A DNA stretch of 64,000 nucleotides from Antricoccus suffuscus (GTDB lineage: Bacteria > Actinomycetota > Actinomycetes > Mycobacteriales > Antricoccaceae), in NCBI RefSeq assembly GCF_003003235.1, contig NZ_PVUE01000021.1:1-64000 (forward strand), written 5' to 3'. The translations under genes and the position numbers were made by a program. Below the pieces are notes generated by a model. The model saw only the letters and a program-made list of their open reading frames with translations, ran no database searches and was not told the origin of the DNA. The number at the start of each line of letters is the position of its first letter. Position 1 is the first letter of the stretch. Positions 25,964-37,341 of the stretch are shown here, piece after piece.

Positions 25964-26160
25964 CAGTGCATCACAGACATATAGAAGATTTTTAACCGTC
26001 ATCGCCACAAGCGAGTCGACGGGTTTGATGCCGCTGGACGCGTCGTCACCATGCGCATTCGCATTCGCGTTTCAGGGGACACGTTGGGTCGTGTCATGTG
26101 CGCGACCGCGATTTTCGGTCGATCTGCCGGATGGCAGGTCAGAAAGCAGTCGGTGAATTT

Positions 26161-27117
26161 ATGACACTGGATCAGGCTTCGCAAGGATTTATTGCCGCGA
26201 TGGCGGAGGCCGGCGCGCCACCGATGCATGAAGTTACGCCGTCGATCGCGCGGATCAATGGACCGGTGCTCGCGGGCATGAGCGGACGCGGTCCCGAGGT
26301 CGGCGAGGTCCACAACACTCGCCTCACGGGCAAGGACGGCGGCACGTTCCGGGTGCGTGTCCTCAAGCCGGAAGGCGCAGCGACCTCGGTCATCGTCTAT
26401 ATCCATGGTGGCGGTTGGGTTATTGGCGACATCGACTTGCAGTACGACAATCTCGGCCGGGAACTGGTTAACGCCACTCAGTCGGTCGTCGTGCTCGTCA
26501 ACTACCGCAAAGCGCCGGAGCACCCGTTCCCGACGGCGATCGACGATAGCTACATCGGGCTCCAGTGGGCCGCCGAGCACGCGGCCGAGTTCGCGGGATC
26601 TGATGTGCCGTTCATCGTTGCGGGGGACAGCGCCGGTGGCAATATCGCCGCGGTCATGACCCAGTGGGCGCGTGACAAGGGCGGCCCGAAGATCGACTAC
26701 CAAGTGCTCGTCTACCCGGTTACCGATTGCGATCTGGAGACCGCGTCGTATCTGGATCCGGACAATCAACTGCTGCTCAGTCGCGAGACGATGATCTGGT
26801 TCTGGGACCACTATCTGCCGGATAAGGAAGCACGCAAGAGCCCCGATGCATCGCCGTTGCGGAATCCCAACCTCGCGGGCCTGCCACCGGCGTTGGTATA
26901 TCTCGCCGAGTGCGATCCCCTTCATGATGAGGGCGCGGCGTACGCCGAAGCACTCAAAAGCGCGGGCGTGCCCGTCGAGGTGTCGACCGCAGAAGGCCAG
27001 ATGCACGCGTTCTTCCAGATGGTCAACATCCTGCCGGGCAACCGGGTCGGGATCGACTATGTAGCGGACCGAATCAACAGCCGGATCGCCGATCTCAAAG
27101 GAGCTGCCGTCAAATGA
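26161..27117 (+). CDS. HSL-family alpha/beta-hydrolase (esterase)
   Basis: 318 aa from ATG 26161 (ATG 26131 is possible). Hormone-sensitive-lipase family marks: oxyanion-hole HGGGW (about 82), nucleophile GDSAGG (about 155), Asp in CDPLHDEG (about 252) and His in GQMHAFF (about 282). Cytosolic. Its TGA overlaps the ATG of the Baeyer-Villiger monooxygenase (ATGA); esterase plus BVMO is a classic pair in which the esterase opens the ester or lactone produced by the BVMO. Confidence 0.9.
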   Translation: MTLDQASQGFIAAMAEAGAPPMHEVTPSIARINGPVLAGMSGRGPEVGEVHNTRLTGKDGGTFRVRVLKPEGAATSVIVYIHGGGWVIGDIDLQYDNLGRELVNATQSVVVLVNYRKAPEHPFPTAIDDSYIGLQWAAEHAAEFAGSDVPFIVAGDSAGGNIAAVMTQWARDKGGPKIDYQVLVYPVTDCDLETASYLDPDNQLLLSRETMIWFWDHYLPDKEARKSPDASPLRNPNLAGLPPALVYLAECDPLHDEGAAYAEALKSAGVPVEVSTAEGQMHAFFQMVNILPGNRVGIDYVADRINSRIADLKGAAVK

Positions 27118-28700
27118 CCGACGTCGACGTAGTCATTATCGGAGCCGGGTACGCCGGCATGTACCAGCTGCACAAGCTGCGCAAGATCGGCGTCAGCGCG
27201 CGTGTAATTGAGGCCGGCGACGATGTCGGGGGCACGTGGTACTGGAACAGATACCCGGGCGCGCGTTGTGACATAGAGTCGATCCACTACTCGTACTCAT
27301 TCGACGAGGATCTCGAACAAGAATGGAACTGGTCCGAGCGGTACGCCGCGCAACCCGAGTTGCTCAAGTACGCCAAACACGTTGCCGACCGATTTGATCT
27401 GCGCAAGGACATCTCGTTCAATACCAGGGTCGAGAAGCTGGAGTTCGACGAGGACGCGGACACGTGGACGACGACCACCGACGACGGTGCGCAGCTCACG
27501 TCTCGCTACGTGATCGCAGCGACCGGCTGCCTGTCGGCGCCGTCTCGGCCGAAGTTCGAAGGCATGGAGGATTTCGCCGGGGAGCAGTATTACACCTCTA
27601 GTTGGCCCCATGAGGGTGTCGACCTGACCGGCAAGCGGGTCGCCGTGATCGGCACCGGGTCTTCTGGTTTGCAGACGATCACCGCGATCGCTCCCGACGT
27701 ACTGGAGCTAACGGTGTTCCAGCGGACGCCAAGCTTCGCTGTACCGGCACACAATCACCCTTGGACTGAGGAGCAGCTCGCGGAGATCAAGGCGGACTAC
27801 CCGGCGTTTCGCGAGCGGGATCGCAACACCCGCATCGGGTTCTTCACCAACGCCGGGACCGGACTCATGTCCGAGGCGCCGCCTGAGGAAATCCAGCGGG
27901 ACTTCGATGAGCGTTGGCAAAAAGGTGGGCTCGGATTCAACTCGGGGTTCGCCGACGCCCTGATCGACGCGCGCTCGAACGACCAGGTCGCCGAATACGT
28001 CCGTTCGAAGATCCGCGAGAAGGTCAAGGACCCCGAGACAGCCGAGAAGCTGTCGCCGCGGACGTATCCAATCGCCAGCAAGCGGATGTGCGTGGACACC
28101 GGTTACTTCGAGGTCTACAACCAGGACAACGTCACGCTGATCGACATCAACGAGCAGCCGATCAGACAAATCACCAAGGACGGGATCCTCGCCGGCGACA
28201 CCGAGCACAAGGTCGACGTCATCATCTTTGCGACCGGGTTCGATGCCATGACCGGTGCGTTGGACCGGATCGAGATTCGTGCGGGGGACCAGCTCCTGCG
28301 CGAAAAGTGGGCACACGGGCCGCGCACCTATCTCGGCCTGATGAGCGTCGGTTTCCCGAACCTGTACATGATCACCGGTCCCGGCAGCCCGTCGGTGCTG
28401 TCCAACATGCTCGTGTCGATCGAATACCACGTCAACTGGGTCACCGACGCGATCGGCTACCTCAACGCGCAAGGCAAGACGCGGATGGAACCGACTCAGG
28501 AGGCAGAGGACAACTGGGTGAGCACGGTCAACGACTTCGGCAACATGACGCTGATGCCGCAGGCTAATTCCTGGTATATGGGTGCCAACATCCCGGGCAA
28601 AGAAAGGGTCTTCATGCCTTTCGTCGGCGGCGTCGATACCTATGCCCAGGTGGCCAACGGCGTCGCGACGGTCGGATACCACGGTTTTGATCTAACCTAG
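27114..28700 (+). CDS. Baeyer-Villiger monooxygenase (class B flavoprotein)
   Basis: 528-aa NADPH/FAD enzyme inserting oxygen next to a ketone. FAD Rossmann GAGYAG (residues 10-15), BVMO motif GGTWYWNRYPGARCD (about 39-53), NADPH Rossmann GTGSSG (about 182) and the KRMCVDTGYFEVYN segment all fit. The fingerprint FxGxxxHxxxW reads FAGEQYYTSSW (about 154), Tyr replacing the usual His. Coupled to the upstream esterase. Substrate is likely an alicyclic or terpenoid ketone, judging from the dehydrogenase, CoA transferase and AtuA nearby. Confidence 0.9.
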   Translation: MTDVDVVIIGAGYAGMYQLHKLRKIGVSARVIEAGDDVGGTWYWNRYPGARCDIESIHYSYSFDEDLEQEWNWSERYAAQPELLKYAKHVADRFDLRKDISFNTRVEKLEFDEDADTWTTTTDDGAQLTSRYVIAATGCLSAPSRPKFEGMEDFAGEQYYTSSWPHEGVDLTGKRVAVIGTGSSGLQTITAIAPDVLELTVFQRTPSFAVPAHNHPWTEEQLAEIKADYPAFRERDRNTRIGFFTNAGTGLMSEAPPEEIQRDFDERWQKGGLGFNSGFADALIDARSNDQVAEYVRSKIREKVKDPETAEKLSPRTYPIASKRMCVDTGYFEVYNQDNVTLIDINEQPIRQITKDGILAGDTEHKVDVIIFATGFDAMTGALDRIEIRAGDQLLREKWAHGPRTYLGLMSVGFPNLYMITGPGSPSVLSNMLVSIEYHVNWVTDAIGYLNAQGKTRMEPTQEAEDNWVSTVNDFGNMTLMPQANSWYMGANIPGKERVFMPFVGGVDTYAQVANGVATVGYHGFDLT

Positions 28701-28802
28701 TACCGCGTTCCGGGGACGAGTTACTGCGCGAGTGTCATTCTCGCGTTTCGATCGATCGAGCGCGCGCCAAAGCCACTCTCGACCGATGGAGACACGAAGA
28801 CC

Positions 28803-31190
<2,388 letters not shown>

Positions 31191-31293
31191 TCGATGCTCA
31201 TGAGGCCTGTATTGCCGCGTGCTGTTCGCGGCGCCGTTGCCGGAGTAGGTATCTAATGGAAAACGCCGTGTTTCACATCCTGTCGGAGGCTTC

Positions 31294-32166
31294 ATGAAAA
31301 TCGGACTGCACATCAGTGACCACACCTTCCCGAGTGGTCCGGCCGGACTGCGCGACGACCTCATCCGGATCGTTTCGGCGGCCGAAGAGGCCGATTTTCA
31401 GCGGGTCAGCGTGATGGACCACGTCTGGCAGATCAGCATGCTTGGACCGCCGGAGCGCGAGATGCTCGAGGCATATACGACTCTCGGGTTCCTCGCCGCT
31501 CGGACCTCGAAGATCGAGCTCGTGCCTTGGGTTACGGCCGCAATCTACCGCGAGCCAGGAATGTTGGCGAAGATCGTCAGCACCCTTGACGTGTTGTCCG
31601 GTGGGCGAGCCTGGCTCGGTATCGGTGCGGGCTGGAACGAAGACGAAGCGCGCGGTCTCGGACTGCCGTTCCCTCCTCTGGCAGAACGGTTCGAGCGTCT
31701 CGAGGAGACAATTCAGATCTGCCTGCAGATGTGGAGCGATGACGATGGGCCGTACAACGGCAAGCATTACCAGTTGGCCAGAACCCTCAACTCGCCCCAG
31801 CCGCTCACCAAGCCGCATCCACCGATCCTGATCGGCGGCGGCGGCGAGAAGAAGACCCTTCGTATGGTGGCCAAGTACGCGAACGCGTGCAACCTGTTCG
31901 CGAACGACGACCTGACCCATAAACTCGACGTACTGCGAGAACACTGCGACCGCGAGGGCCGCGACTACGACGACATCGAGAAGACCGTCATGCGGTCGCT
32001 GGATCCCGGCGAGGGCGGCGCAGGCGTGGACAAGTTGATCGAGGAACTGCAGGCGCTCGCGAAGCTCGGCGTCTCGGAGGTGCATGGCGGCGTACCGCAC
32101 GTCTCGCAGATCACCGCATTGGAAATCCTCGGCCGCGAGGTTGTACCCGCAATTGCGGAGTTCTGA
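31294..32166 (+). CDS. LLM-class F420-dependent oxidoreductase
   Basis: 290-aa luciferase-like TIM-barrel enzyme. MDHVWQI (about 41), LVPWVTAAIYREPGMLAKIVSTLDVLSGGRAWLGIGAGW (about 77-115) and PHPPILIGGGGEKKTL (about 176-191) are typical of the actinobacterial F420 group. Hydride transfer to or from F420 on an unknown substrate. The ATG follows CGGAGG closely. Next gene, an aldehyde dehydrogenase, is 38 bp away but looks independently transcribed. Confidence 0.88.
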   Translation: MKIGLHISDHTFPSGPAGLRDDLIRIVSAAEEADFQRVSVMDHVWQISMLGPPEREMLEAYTTLGFLAARTSKIELVPWVTAAIYREPGMLAKIVSTLDVLSGGRAWLGIGAGWNEDEARGLGLPFPPLAERFERLEETIQICLQMWSDDDGPYNGKHYQLARTLNSPQPLTKPHPPILIGGGGEKKTLRMVAKYANACNLFANDDLTHKLDVLREHCDREGRDYDDIEKTVMRSLDPGEGGAGVDKLIEELQALAKLGVSEVHGGVPHVSQITALEILGREVVPAIAEF

Positions 32167-32204
32167 GCCTTCCAGTTCCGCAGCTGCGCGGTTAGGGTGG
32201 GCTC

Positions 32205-33578
32205 ATGACTTCTTATAAGGTAGTAAATCCAGCAACCGGGGAGACCGTCAAGGAATACCCCGAGGCCACCGACGCCGAAATCCAGGATGCGTTGAAGCGT
32301 TCGGACGAGGCGTTCAAGACCTGGCAGAACGCCCCGGTCGGCGAGCGGTCGAAGGTCCTCGCTCGCGTTGCCGAACTCTACGACGAGCGCAAAGAAGAAC
32401 TCGCGAGGATCATCGGGCGTGAGATGGGCAAGCCGGTCGCCCAGGGAATCGGCGAGGTCGGCATCGTCGGAAGCATCTACAACTACTACTCCACCGAAGG
32501 CCCCGGCCTGATGCAGGACGAGGTCCTTTCGGTCAGTGGCGGCGGCGAGGCCGTCGTACGTTCGGCGCCGCTCGGTTCGCTCCTGGGGATCATGCCGTGG
32601 AACTTCCCGTACTACCAGGTGGCCCGCTTTGCCGCGCCCAATCTGATGCTCGGCAACACGATCATTCTCAAGCATGCGCCATGCTGCCCGGAGTCTGCGC
32701 TCGCGATCGAGCAGATCTTCAAAGATGCGGGGCTGCCAGAAGACGCCTACATCAACGTCTTCGCCACCAACGATCAGGCGGCCGACATCATCGCCGATCC
32801 GCGTAACCACGGAGTCTCACTCACCGGTAGTGAGCGTGCCGGCGCGGCCGTTGCCGAGGTCGCCGGGCGCAACCTCAAGAAGGTTGTGCTGGAACTAGGT
32901 GGATCTGACGCGTTCATCGTGCTTGACTCGCCCGATGTAAAGAAGACGGCAAAGATCGGTGCCGGCTGGCGCGCGATGAACGCCGGTCAGGCCTGTAACG
33001 CCCCGAAGCGCTTCATCGTCAAGGATGATCTGTACGACGAGTTCGTCGAGACGCTGACCGACCAGTTCAGCCAGATCAAGCCCGGAGATCCGCTCGACCC
33101 GAAGACCGCCTTCGGCCCGCTGTCGTCGCAGGCCGCCGCCGATGGTCTGATGTCGCAGATCCAGGACGCGATCGACAAGGGAGCGACGGTGCACACCGGT
33201 GGCAAGCCAGTCGACCGTCCGGGCGCCTATATCGAACCGACGGTCCTGACCGATGTCACCCCGCAGATGCGTGCCTACTCCGAGGAGCTCTTCGGGCCGG
33301 CCGCCGTCGTCTACAAGGTGGCCAACGAGGACGAGGCGGTCGAACTCGCCAACAGCTCGTCGTACGGCCTGGGCGGCACGGTGTGGAGTGCCGACCTCGA
33401 CAAGGCACGCGCCGTGGCCGACCGGCTCGACACCGGGATGGTGTTCATCAACGCAGTTGGCGGCACGCAGGCGGATCTACCATTTGGCGGCGTGAAGCGT
33501 TCTGGCATTGGCCGCGAGCTCGGGAAGTTCGGGATGGACGAGTTCGTCAACAAGAAGCTCGTGCGCATCCCGAAGTAA
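32205..33578 (+). CDS. NAD(P)-dependent aldehyde dehydrogenase (succinate-semialdehyde type)
   Basis: 457 aa; GabD1-like. MPWNFPYYQVARF (about 129), the LELGGSDAF general-base Glu (about 231), catalytic Cys in NAGQACNAPKRF (about 264) and ELFGPAAVVYKV (about 364). Oxidises an aldehyde, possibly succinate semialdehyde, to the acid. No Shine-Dalgarno; TAGGGT stands 6 nt before the ATG, the leaderless pattern. Confidence 0.92.
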   Translation: MTSYKVVNPATGETVKEYPEATDAEIQDALKRSDEAFKTWQNAPVGERSKVLARVAELYDERKEELARIIGREMGKPVAQGIGEVGIVGSIYNYYSTEGPGLMQDEVLSVSGGGEAVVRSAPLGSLLGIMPWNFPYYQVARFAAPNLMLGNTIILKHAPCCPESALAIEQIFKDAGLPEDAYINVFATNDQAADIIADPRNHGVSLTGSERAGAAVAEVAGRNLKKVVLELGGSDAFIVLDSPDVKKTAKIGAGWRAMNAGQACNAPKRFIVKDDLYDEFVETLTDQFSQIKPGDPLDPKTAFGPLSSQAAADGLMSQIQDAIDKGATVHTGGKPVDRPGAYIEPTVLTDVTPQMRAYSEELFGPAAVVYKVANEDEAVELANSSSYGLGGTVWSADLDKARAVADRLDTGMVFINAVGGTQADLPFGGVKRSGIGRELGKFGMDEFVNKKLVRIPK

Positions 33579-33595
33579 CGACGCGCAGGCGTCGT
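33578..33595. terminator. Small hairpin between convergent genes
   Basis: ACGACGC-GCAG-GCGTCGT: 7-bp perfect stem right after the aldehyde dehydrogenase stop. No U-tract; weak terminator candidate. Confidence 0.35.
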
Positions 33596-33622
33596 ACCTC
33601 CGACGCTCGGCCGCAGCTTTTG

Positions 33623-34132
33623 TTAAAGCCGCTCGATGAGCCCGCGGATGTACGACGCCTGCCCCGCATGCTGCAGGTCGTCGCCGATGACGCTGACCAG
33701 CCGTACCCCGAGAGTTACCGGCGGGTCCCACCGTGTGTCGACCACCCGATCGAGGTCCTTGTCGGTGAGTGTCGCGACGTACTTCTTGGTCTGGGCGGTC
33801 ACCGCGTCGAGGTAGCCGGTCAACAGGTCCCCGGACTCGACCTTTACCTTCGCGACATCCTCCGAGCTCTGCCCGTAGCCATGCGCCGCATCGTCGAACG
33901 GAAGATCGAAGCGTCGCGCCCATCCCTCAGAAGTCCAGACCTGATCGATTCCAGCGACGTCCGCGACATGGTCGTCCTGCACTCGCGTCAGATGCCAGAC
34001 CAGCCACGCAATCGAGTTGGCGTCGGCGTCGGGACGATACGACAGCTGCTCCGGGGTCAGGCCCTCGACGGCGTCGTTGACGATCTCGGTAATCCGGTCG
34101 AAGTGGTCGCGCAGTAGATCGGCAGAGTTCAC
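33623..34132 (-). CDS. DinB-superfamily protein (DUF664, mycothiol-transferase-like)
   Basis: 169-aa four-helix-bundle protein. Metal-binding histidines appear in LVWHLTRVQDDHV (about 44-56) and DDLQHAGQASYIRGL (about 151-165), as in bacillithiol/mycothiol S-transferases of the DinB family. GTG at 34132 is favoured by AAAGGA 6 nt upstream; ATG 34159 or 34147 also stay in frame. Probable thiol-dependent detoxification; substrate unknown. Confidence 0.85.
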   Translation of the reverse strand: MNSADLLRDHFDRITEIVNDAVEGLTPEQLSYRPDADANSIAWLVWHLTRVQDDHVADVAGIDQVWTSEGWARRFDLPFDDAAHGYGQSSEDVAKVKVESGDLLTGYLDAVTAQTKKYVATLTDKDLDRVVDTRWDPPVTLGVRLVSVIGDDLQHAGQASYIRGLIERL

Positions 34133-34211
34133 GGCGGTTCCTTTCATGGAGGGTTGCACAGGGTCGTACCACGTCTCACCGTAATCCGGCGAGCGACATT
34201 TTAGTCTGCGA

Positions 34212-35114
34212 CTAGGCGTGGGGTCCGGTCGCGCGAGCAGCGGTAGTGCGGATCGCGCGCGCGAAGGTCGGCCAAAGCTCGCGTGGGACGAAATGTCCGA
34301 GTCCGGGGATCATCAACTGCCGGGCCCCGGAAACGGCCGTCGCGATCGCTCGCCCCGCGGACGGTCGCAGCACCGGGTCTTCAAGCCCATGCACGACGAG
34401 GGTCGGTTGCCTGATTTCCGCGAGAGAACCTCCGCTCCACTTCGCGCCGGTTTGCCGACTCATCGCTTTTGTATCGCGAAACGGGCTGCTCGAGTCCCGT
34501 TCGGCGATGATCCGGGCCGCCCTCTCGTCAAAAGGGTAATCCGAAGTCGATAGAGCCCGAAGAACTGCAACCCCGAGTGCGATGTCGCCGTCGCGTCCTT
34601 CAGGAAATTTCATGCGGCTCATCTGCACTATGAACCGGGGTCGCACGAACCGAAGTGCGGATAATCCGGATGCATCACTTGGCACCGCGCCCGACGTTAT
34701 TAGGCTACGGACTCGGCTCGGATGCCGAATTGCGATCCGCTGAGCGACCAGCCCGCCCATCGAATGGCCAAAGAGGTGCGCCGACTCCCAGCCCATGCTG
34801 TCGAGTACGGCAACCGCATCGTCGGTCAGGTCCTCGGCGGTGTACGCGGCCGGACGCGGTCGGAAGAGTGCGACTAGCGGATGCACTTTTTCGGTATCGG
34901 GGAAGCGAGTGGACTCTCCGGCGTCTCGATGGTCGTAAGCAACGACGTGAAATCCCTCGCCGACGAGGGAGTCGACGAGCCCCTGCGGCCACCAGAACCG
35001 GGTGGTGCCTAGGCCGATCACGAGCAGAAGCGGGTCGCCGCCGGCGCCTCCGAGATCTTCATAGGCGATCTCGACGTCCCCGTTCCGGGCATACCTCGTT
35101 GTGTTGGTATTCAT
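34212..35114 (-). CDS. Alpha/beta-fold hydrolase under TetR control
   Basis: 300-aa hydrolase: oxyanion region VIGLGTTRFWWPQ, DHRDAGES, nucleophile elbow GHSMGG (about 118), Asp in HGLEDPVL (about 246) and His in PGLGHFVPRELW (about 275). Likely soluble ester, epoxide or C-C bond hydrolase. AAGGGAG precedes the ATG. It is divergent from a TetR regulator; the intergenic palindrome strongly suggests that regulator controls it. Confidence 0.88.
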   Translation of the reverse strand: MNTNTTRYARNGDVEIAYEDLGGAGGDPLLLVIGLGTTRFWWPQGLVDSLVGEGFHVVAYDHRDAGESTRFPDTEKVHPLVALFRPRPAAYTAEDLTDDAVAVLDSMGWESAHLFGHSMGGLVAQRIAIRHPSRVRSLITSGAVPSDASGLSALRFVRPRFIVQMSRMKFPEGRDGDIALGVAVLRALSTSDYPFDERAARIIAERDSSSPFRDTKAMSRQTGAKWSGGSLAEIRQPTLVVHGLEDPVLRPSAGRAIATAVSGARQLMIPGLGHFVPRELWPTFARAIRTTAARATGPHA

Positions 35115-35130
35115 TCCGACTCCCTTCCGT

Positions 35131-35155
35131 CATTTGCAAACATCGTTCGCAAATG
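35131..35155. promoter_or_regulatory. TetR operator palindrome, with a second half-site
   Basis: CATTTGCAAAC-ATC-GTTCGCAAATG: 11-bp arms with one mismatch, midway in the 92-bp divergent intergenic region. The half-site TGTTCGCAAAT recurs at 35180-35190 near the tetR start, giving a route to autoregulation. Confidence 0.75.
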
Positions 35156-35206
35156 ATGATACCTCTTTTTCGGGTACAGTGTTCGCAAATAGTGTTGGAG
35201 GTGCGA

Positions 35207-35893
35207 ATGACCGCAGATCGCGATGACGAGATCATCTGGCTGCGACGCGAGCATGCGAACCTCGGCCGGCCGGCCGAGCGCAGCCGAGCGCAGCTCACTG
35301 CGGCCGCTGTTCGGATTGCTGATGTGGATGGCTTGGACGCGGTCTCGATGCGACGCGTCGCTGCGGATCTGGGTACCGGCGCCGGCTCGCTCTATCGCTA
35401 TGTCGCTGCTCGGGATGATCTGCTCGACCTCATGATCGATGCGGTCGCCGAAGAATACGAATTCACGCCATCTACCGGCGACGCGATCGCTGACCTGCTT
35501 GATATCGGCCGTCAGATGCGCCAGATTATGCATGCTCATCCGTGGCTGCCCGCGATGGTCGCGACCACGCCGACACTGGGCCCCAACGGCATCGACCTGC
35601 TCGAGCACGTACTTGGCCTGCTGGCCGATCATCCCGCCGACGTTTCGACCAAACTCGAGACCTTCGCGATGCTGAATGCGTTGGTCTCGTCTTTCGTGCA
35701 GAGCGAGGTCAACGGTAACTCTGGGGCGCAACGTCGCCAGGCGGCCTACCTTGCTCATGTGGCCGCTGCCGGTGACCATCCGAGAATCGCTGCTGCCGTC
35801 GCCGATGCACCCCTGGAGATGACCGGCGCAGATCGCTTCGACGCACTCGTTGGTCGAGCGCTTATCGGCCTCCTCGGTGATGCTGGGAAATAG
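35207..35893 (+). CDS. TetR-family transcriptional regulator
   Basis: 228 aa. The N-terminal HTH spans about 25-72 (AAAVRIADVDGLDAVSMRRVAADLGTGAGSLYRYVAARDDLLDLM) and is followed by an all-alpha TetR_C ligand/dimer domain. GGAGG stands 6 nt before ATG 35207; the frame stays open far upstream, but that would run antisense through the hydrolase. Divergent from the hydrolase, with a shared operator; acts as repressor by family precedent. Ligand unknown. Confidence 0.92.
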   Translation: MTADRDDEIIWLRREHANLGRPAERSRAQLTAAAVRIADVDGLDAVSMRRVAADLGTGAGSLYRYVAARDDLLDLMIDAVAEEYEFTPSTGDAIADLLDIGRQMRQIMHAHPWLPAMVATTPTLGPNGIDLLEHVLGLLADHPADVSTKLETFAMLNALVSSFVQSEVNGNSGAQRRQAAYLAHVAAAGDHPRIAAAVADAPLEMTGADRFDALVGRALIGLLGDAGK

Positions 35894-36026
35894 GTGGTCG
35901 CCCGCGCATCGCGCTTTGTGACCGGCCTATGTCAGAGAATCGCGAGCCCTCCCGATCGCGGACAGCGCGGAAATGCGATACACATGAACTGTCCCGATTG
36001 ACCACAGTTGTGAAGGCGTGAGGGCA

Positions 36027-37277
36027 ATGGCGCATTATCAGTCCGCAGGATTCATCCCACCGAAGCGGCACACGCAGCACCGCCTGGACAACGGCCGGCT
36101 GGCGTACGAAGAACTGATGGGGGAGGAGGGGTTCTCCTCGGACTCGTCGCTGCTTTATCACCGCAACATTCCGTCCACGATCGCCGATTCGCGGATCTGG
36201 GACCTCGCCGACCAGTCGACCGAGCCCAACCATCCCATCATCCCCATGCACCTGAAACTGCACGACCTTTTTGCCGTCGACGACACCGCGCCGGGCGGCG
36301 CGACGCCGTACCAGGGAGTGGACGTGGTGACCGGGCGGCGGCTCGTGCTCGGTAACGGCGACGTCCGGATCTCCTACGTAGTAGCCGATACGCCATCGCC
36401 GTACTACCGCAACGCGATCGGCGACGAGTGCCTGTACGTCGAAAGAGGTTCGGCGCGGGTGGAGACGACGTTCGGGCTTATCGAAGCCGCCGAGGGTGAC
36501 TACGTGATCATTCCGCGGGCGACCAACCATCGATGGGTCCCTGACACAGATGGTGAGCCGCTGCGGGTCTACTGCATCGAGGCCAACTCGCATATCGCCC
36601 CGCCGAAGCGCTATCTGTCGCGGTTCGGCCAGTTGCTGGAGCATTCGCCGTACTGCGAACGCGACCTCCGTCCGGCCGGCGGTCCGCTGCTGGCCGAGGA
36701 CGTCGGCGCAGACGCTGCCGACGCCACCGACGTCTACATCAAGCACCGCGGCAACGGGCCCGGCGGCATTGTCGGGACGGTGCATACGTTGCCGACTCAT
36801 CCGCTGGACGTGATCGGCTGGGACGGCTGCCTCTACCCGTATGCGTTCAACGTGCGCGACTTCGAGCCGATCACCGGCCGCGTGCATCAGCCGCCACCGG
36901 TCCATCAGGTCTTCGAGGGCGACAACTTCGTGATCTGCAACTTCGTGCCGCGCAAAGTCGACTACCACCCACTCTCGATCCCGGTGCCCTACTACCACTC
37001 CAACGTCGACAGTGACGAGATCATGTTCTACGTCGACGGCGACTACGAGGCGCGGAAGGGTTCGGGGATCGGCAAGGGGTCGATCTCGGTTCACCCGGGC
37101 GGCTACTCGCACGGACCGCAGCCCGGAGCGTACGAAAACTCCGTTGGTATCGACTACTTCGACGAGCTCGCGGTCATGATCGACACGTTCCGGCCGCTGG
37201 AGATCGGCGAGGCAGGGCGGGCCAGCGACGATGGCCTGTACGCGTCGTCCTGGTCGCGCAACCTCCCGTCGAACTAG
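36027..37277 (+). CDS. hmgA: Homogentisate 1,2-dioxygenase
   Basis: 416-aa cupin dioxygenase opening homogentisate to maleylacetoacetate in tyrosine catabolism. The Fe-ligand region PYYHSNVDSDEIMFYVDG (about 321-338) and HPGGYSHGPQPG (about 353-364) carry the His/Glu/His set; the N-terminal cupin has GDECLYVERG and the IPRATNHRW segment. A GTG at 36018 is an in-frame alternative start. No fahA/maiA neighbour is seen, so the remaining pathway genes lie elsewhere. Confidence 0.93.
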   Translation: MAHYQSAGFIPPKRHTQHRLDNGRLAYEELMGEEGFSSDSSLLYHRNIPSTIADSRIWDLADQSTEPNHPIIPMHLKLHDLFAVDDTAPGGATPYQGVDVVTGRRLVLGNGDVRISYVVADTPSPYYRNAIGDECLYVERGSARVETTFGLIEAAEGDYVIIPRATNHRWVPDTDGEPLRVYCIEANSHIAPPKRYLSRFGQLLEHSPYCERDLRPAGGPLLAEDVGADAADATDVYIKHRGNGPGGIVGTVHTLPTHPLDVIGWDGCLYPYAFNVRDFEPITGRVHQPPPVHQVFEGDNFVICNFVPRKVDYHPLSIPVPYYHSNVDSDEIMFYVDGDYEARKGSGIGKGSISVHPGGYSHGPQPGAYENSVGIDYFDELAVMIDTFRPLEIGEAGRASDDGLYASSWSRNLPSN

Positions 37278-37307
37278 TGCGTACCGATCCCAGAGCGTCT
37301 CCAAGGA

Positions 37308-37339
37308 CGGATTAGGTCGGGTGTATGCGACCTAATCCG
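37308..37339. terminator. 12-bp perfect hairpin between hmgA and the methyltransferase
   Basis: CGGATTAGGTCG (37308-37319) and its exact complement (37328-37339) enclose an 8-nt loop; an outer CGTCTC/GAGACG pair (37296, 37345) could extend it. Located between convergent stops, so a bidirectional terminator is likely despite lacking a U-tract. Confidence 0.6.
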
Positions 37340-37341
37340 AC

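Noticed and set aside
34655-35206. Long N-terminal extension of the TetR gene
   Set aside because: It is antisense to the hydrolase gene and GC-skew driven; GGAGG marks ATG 35207.
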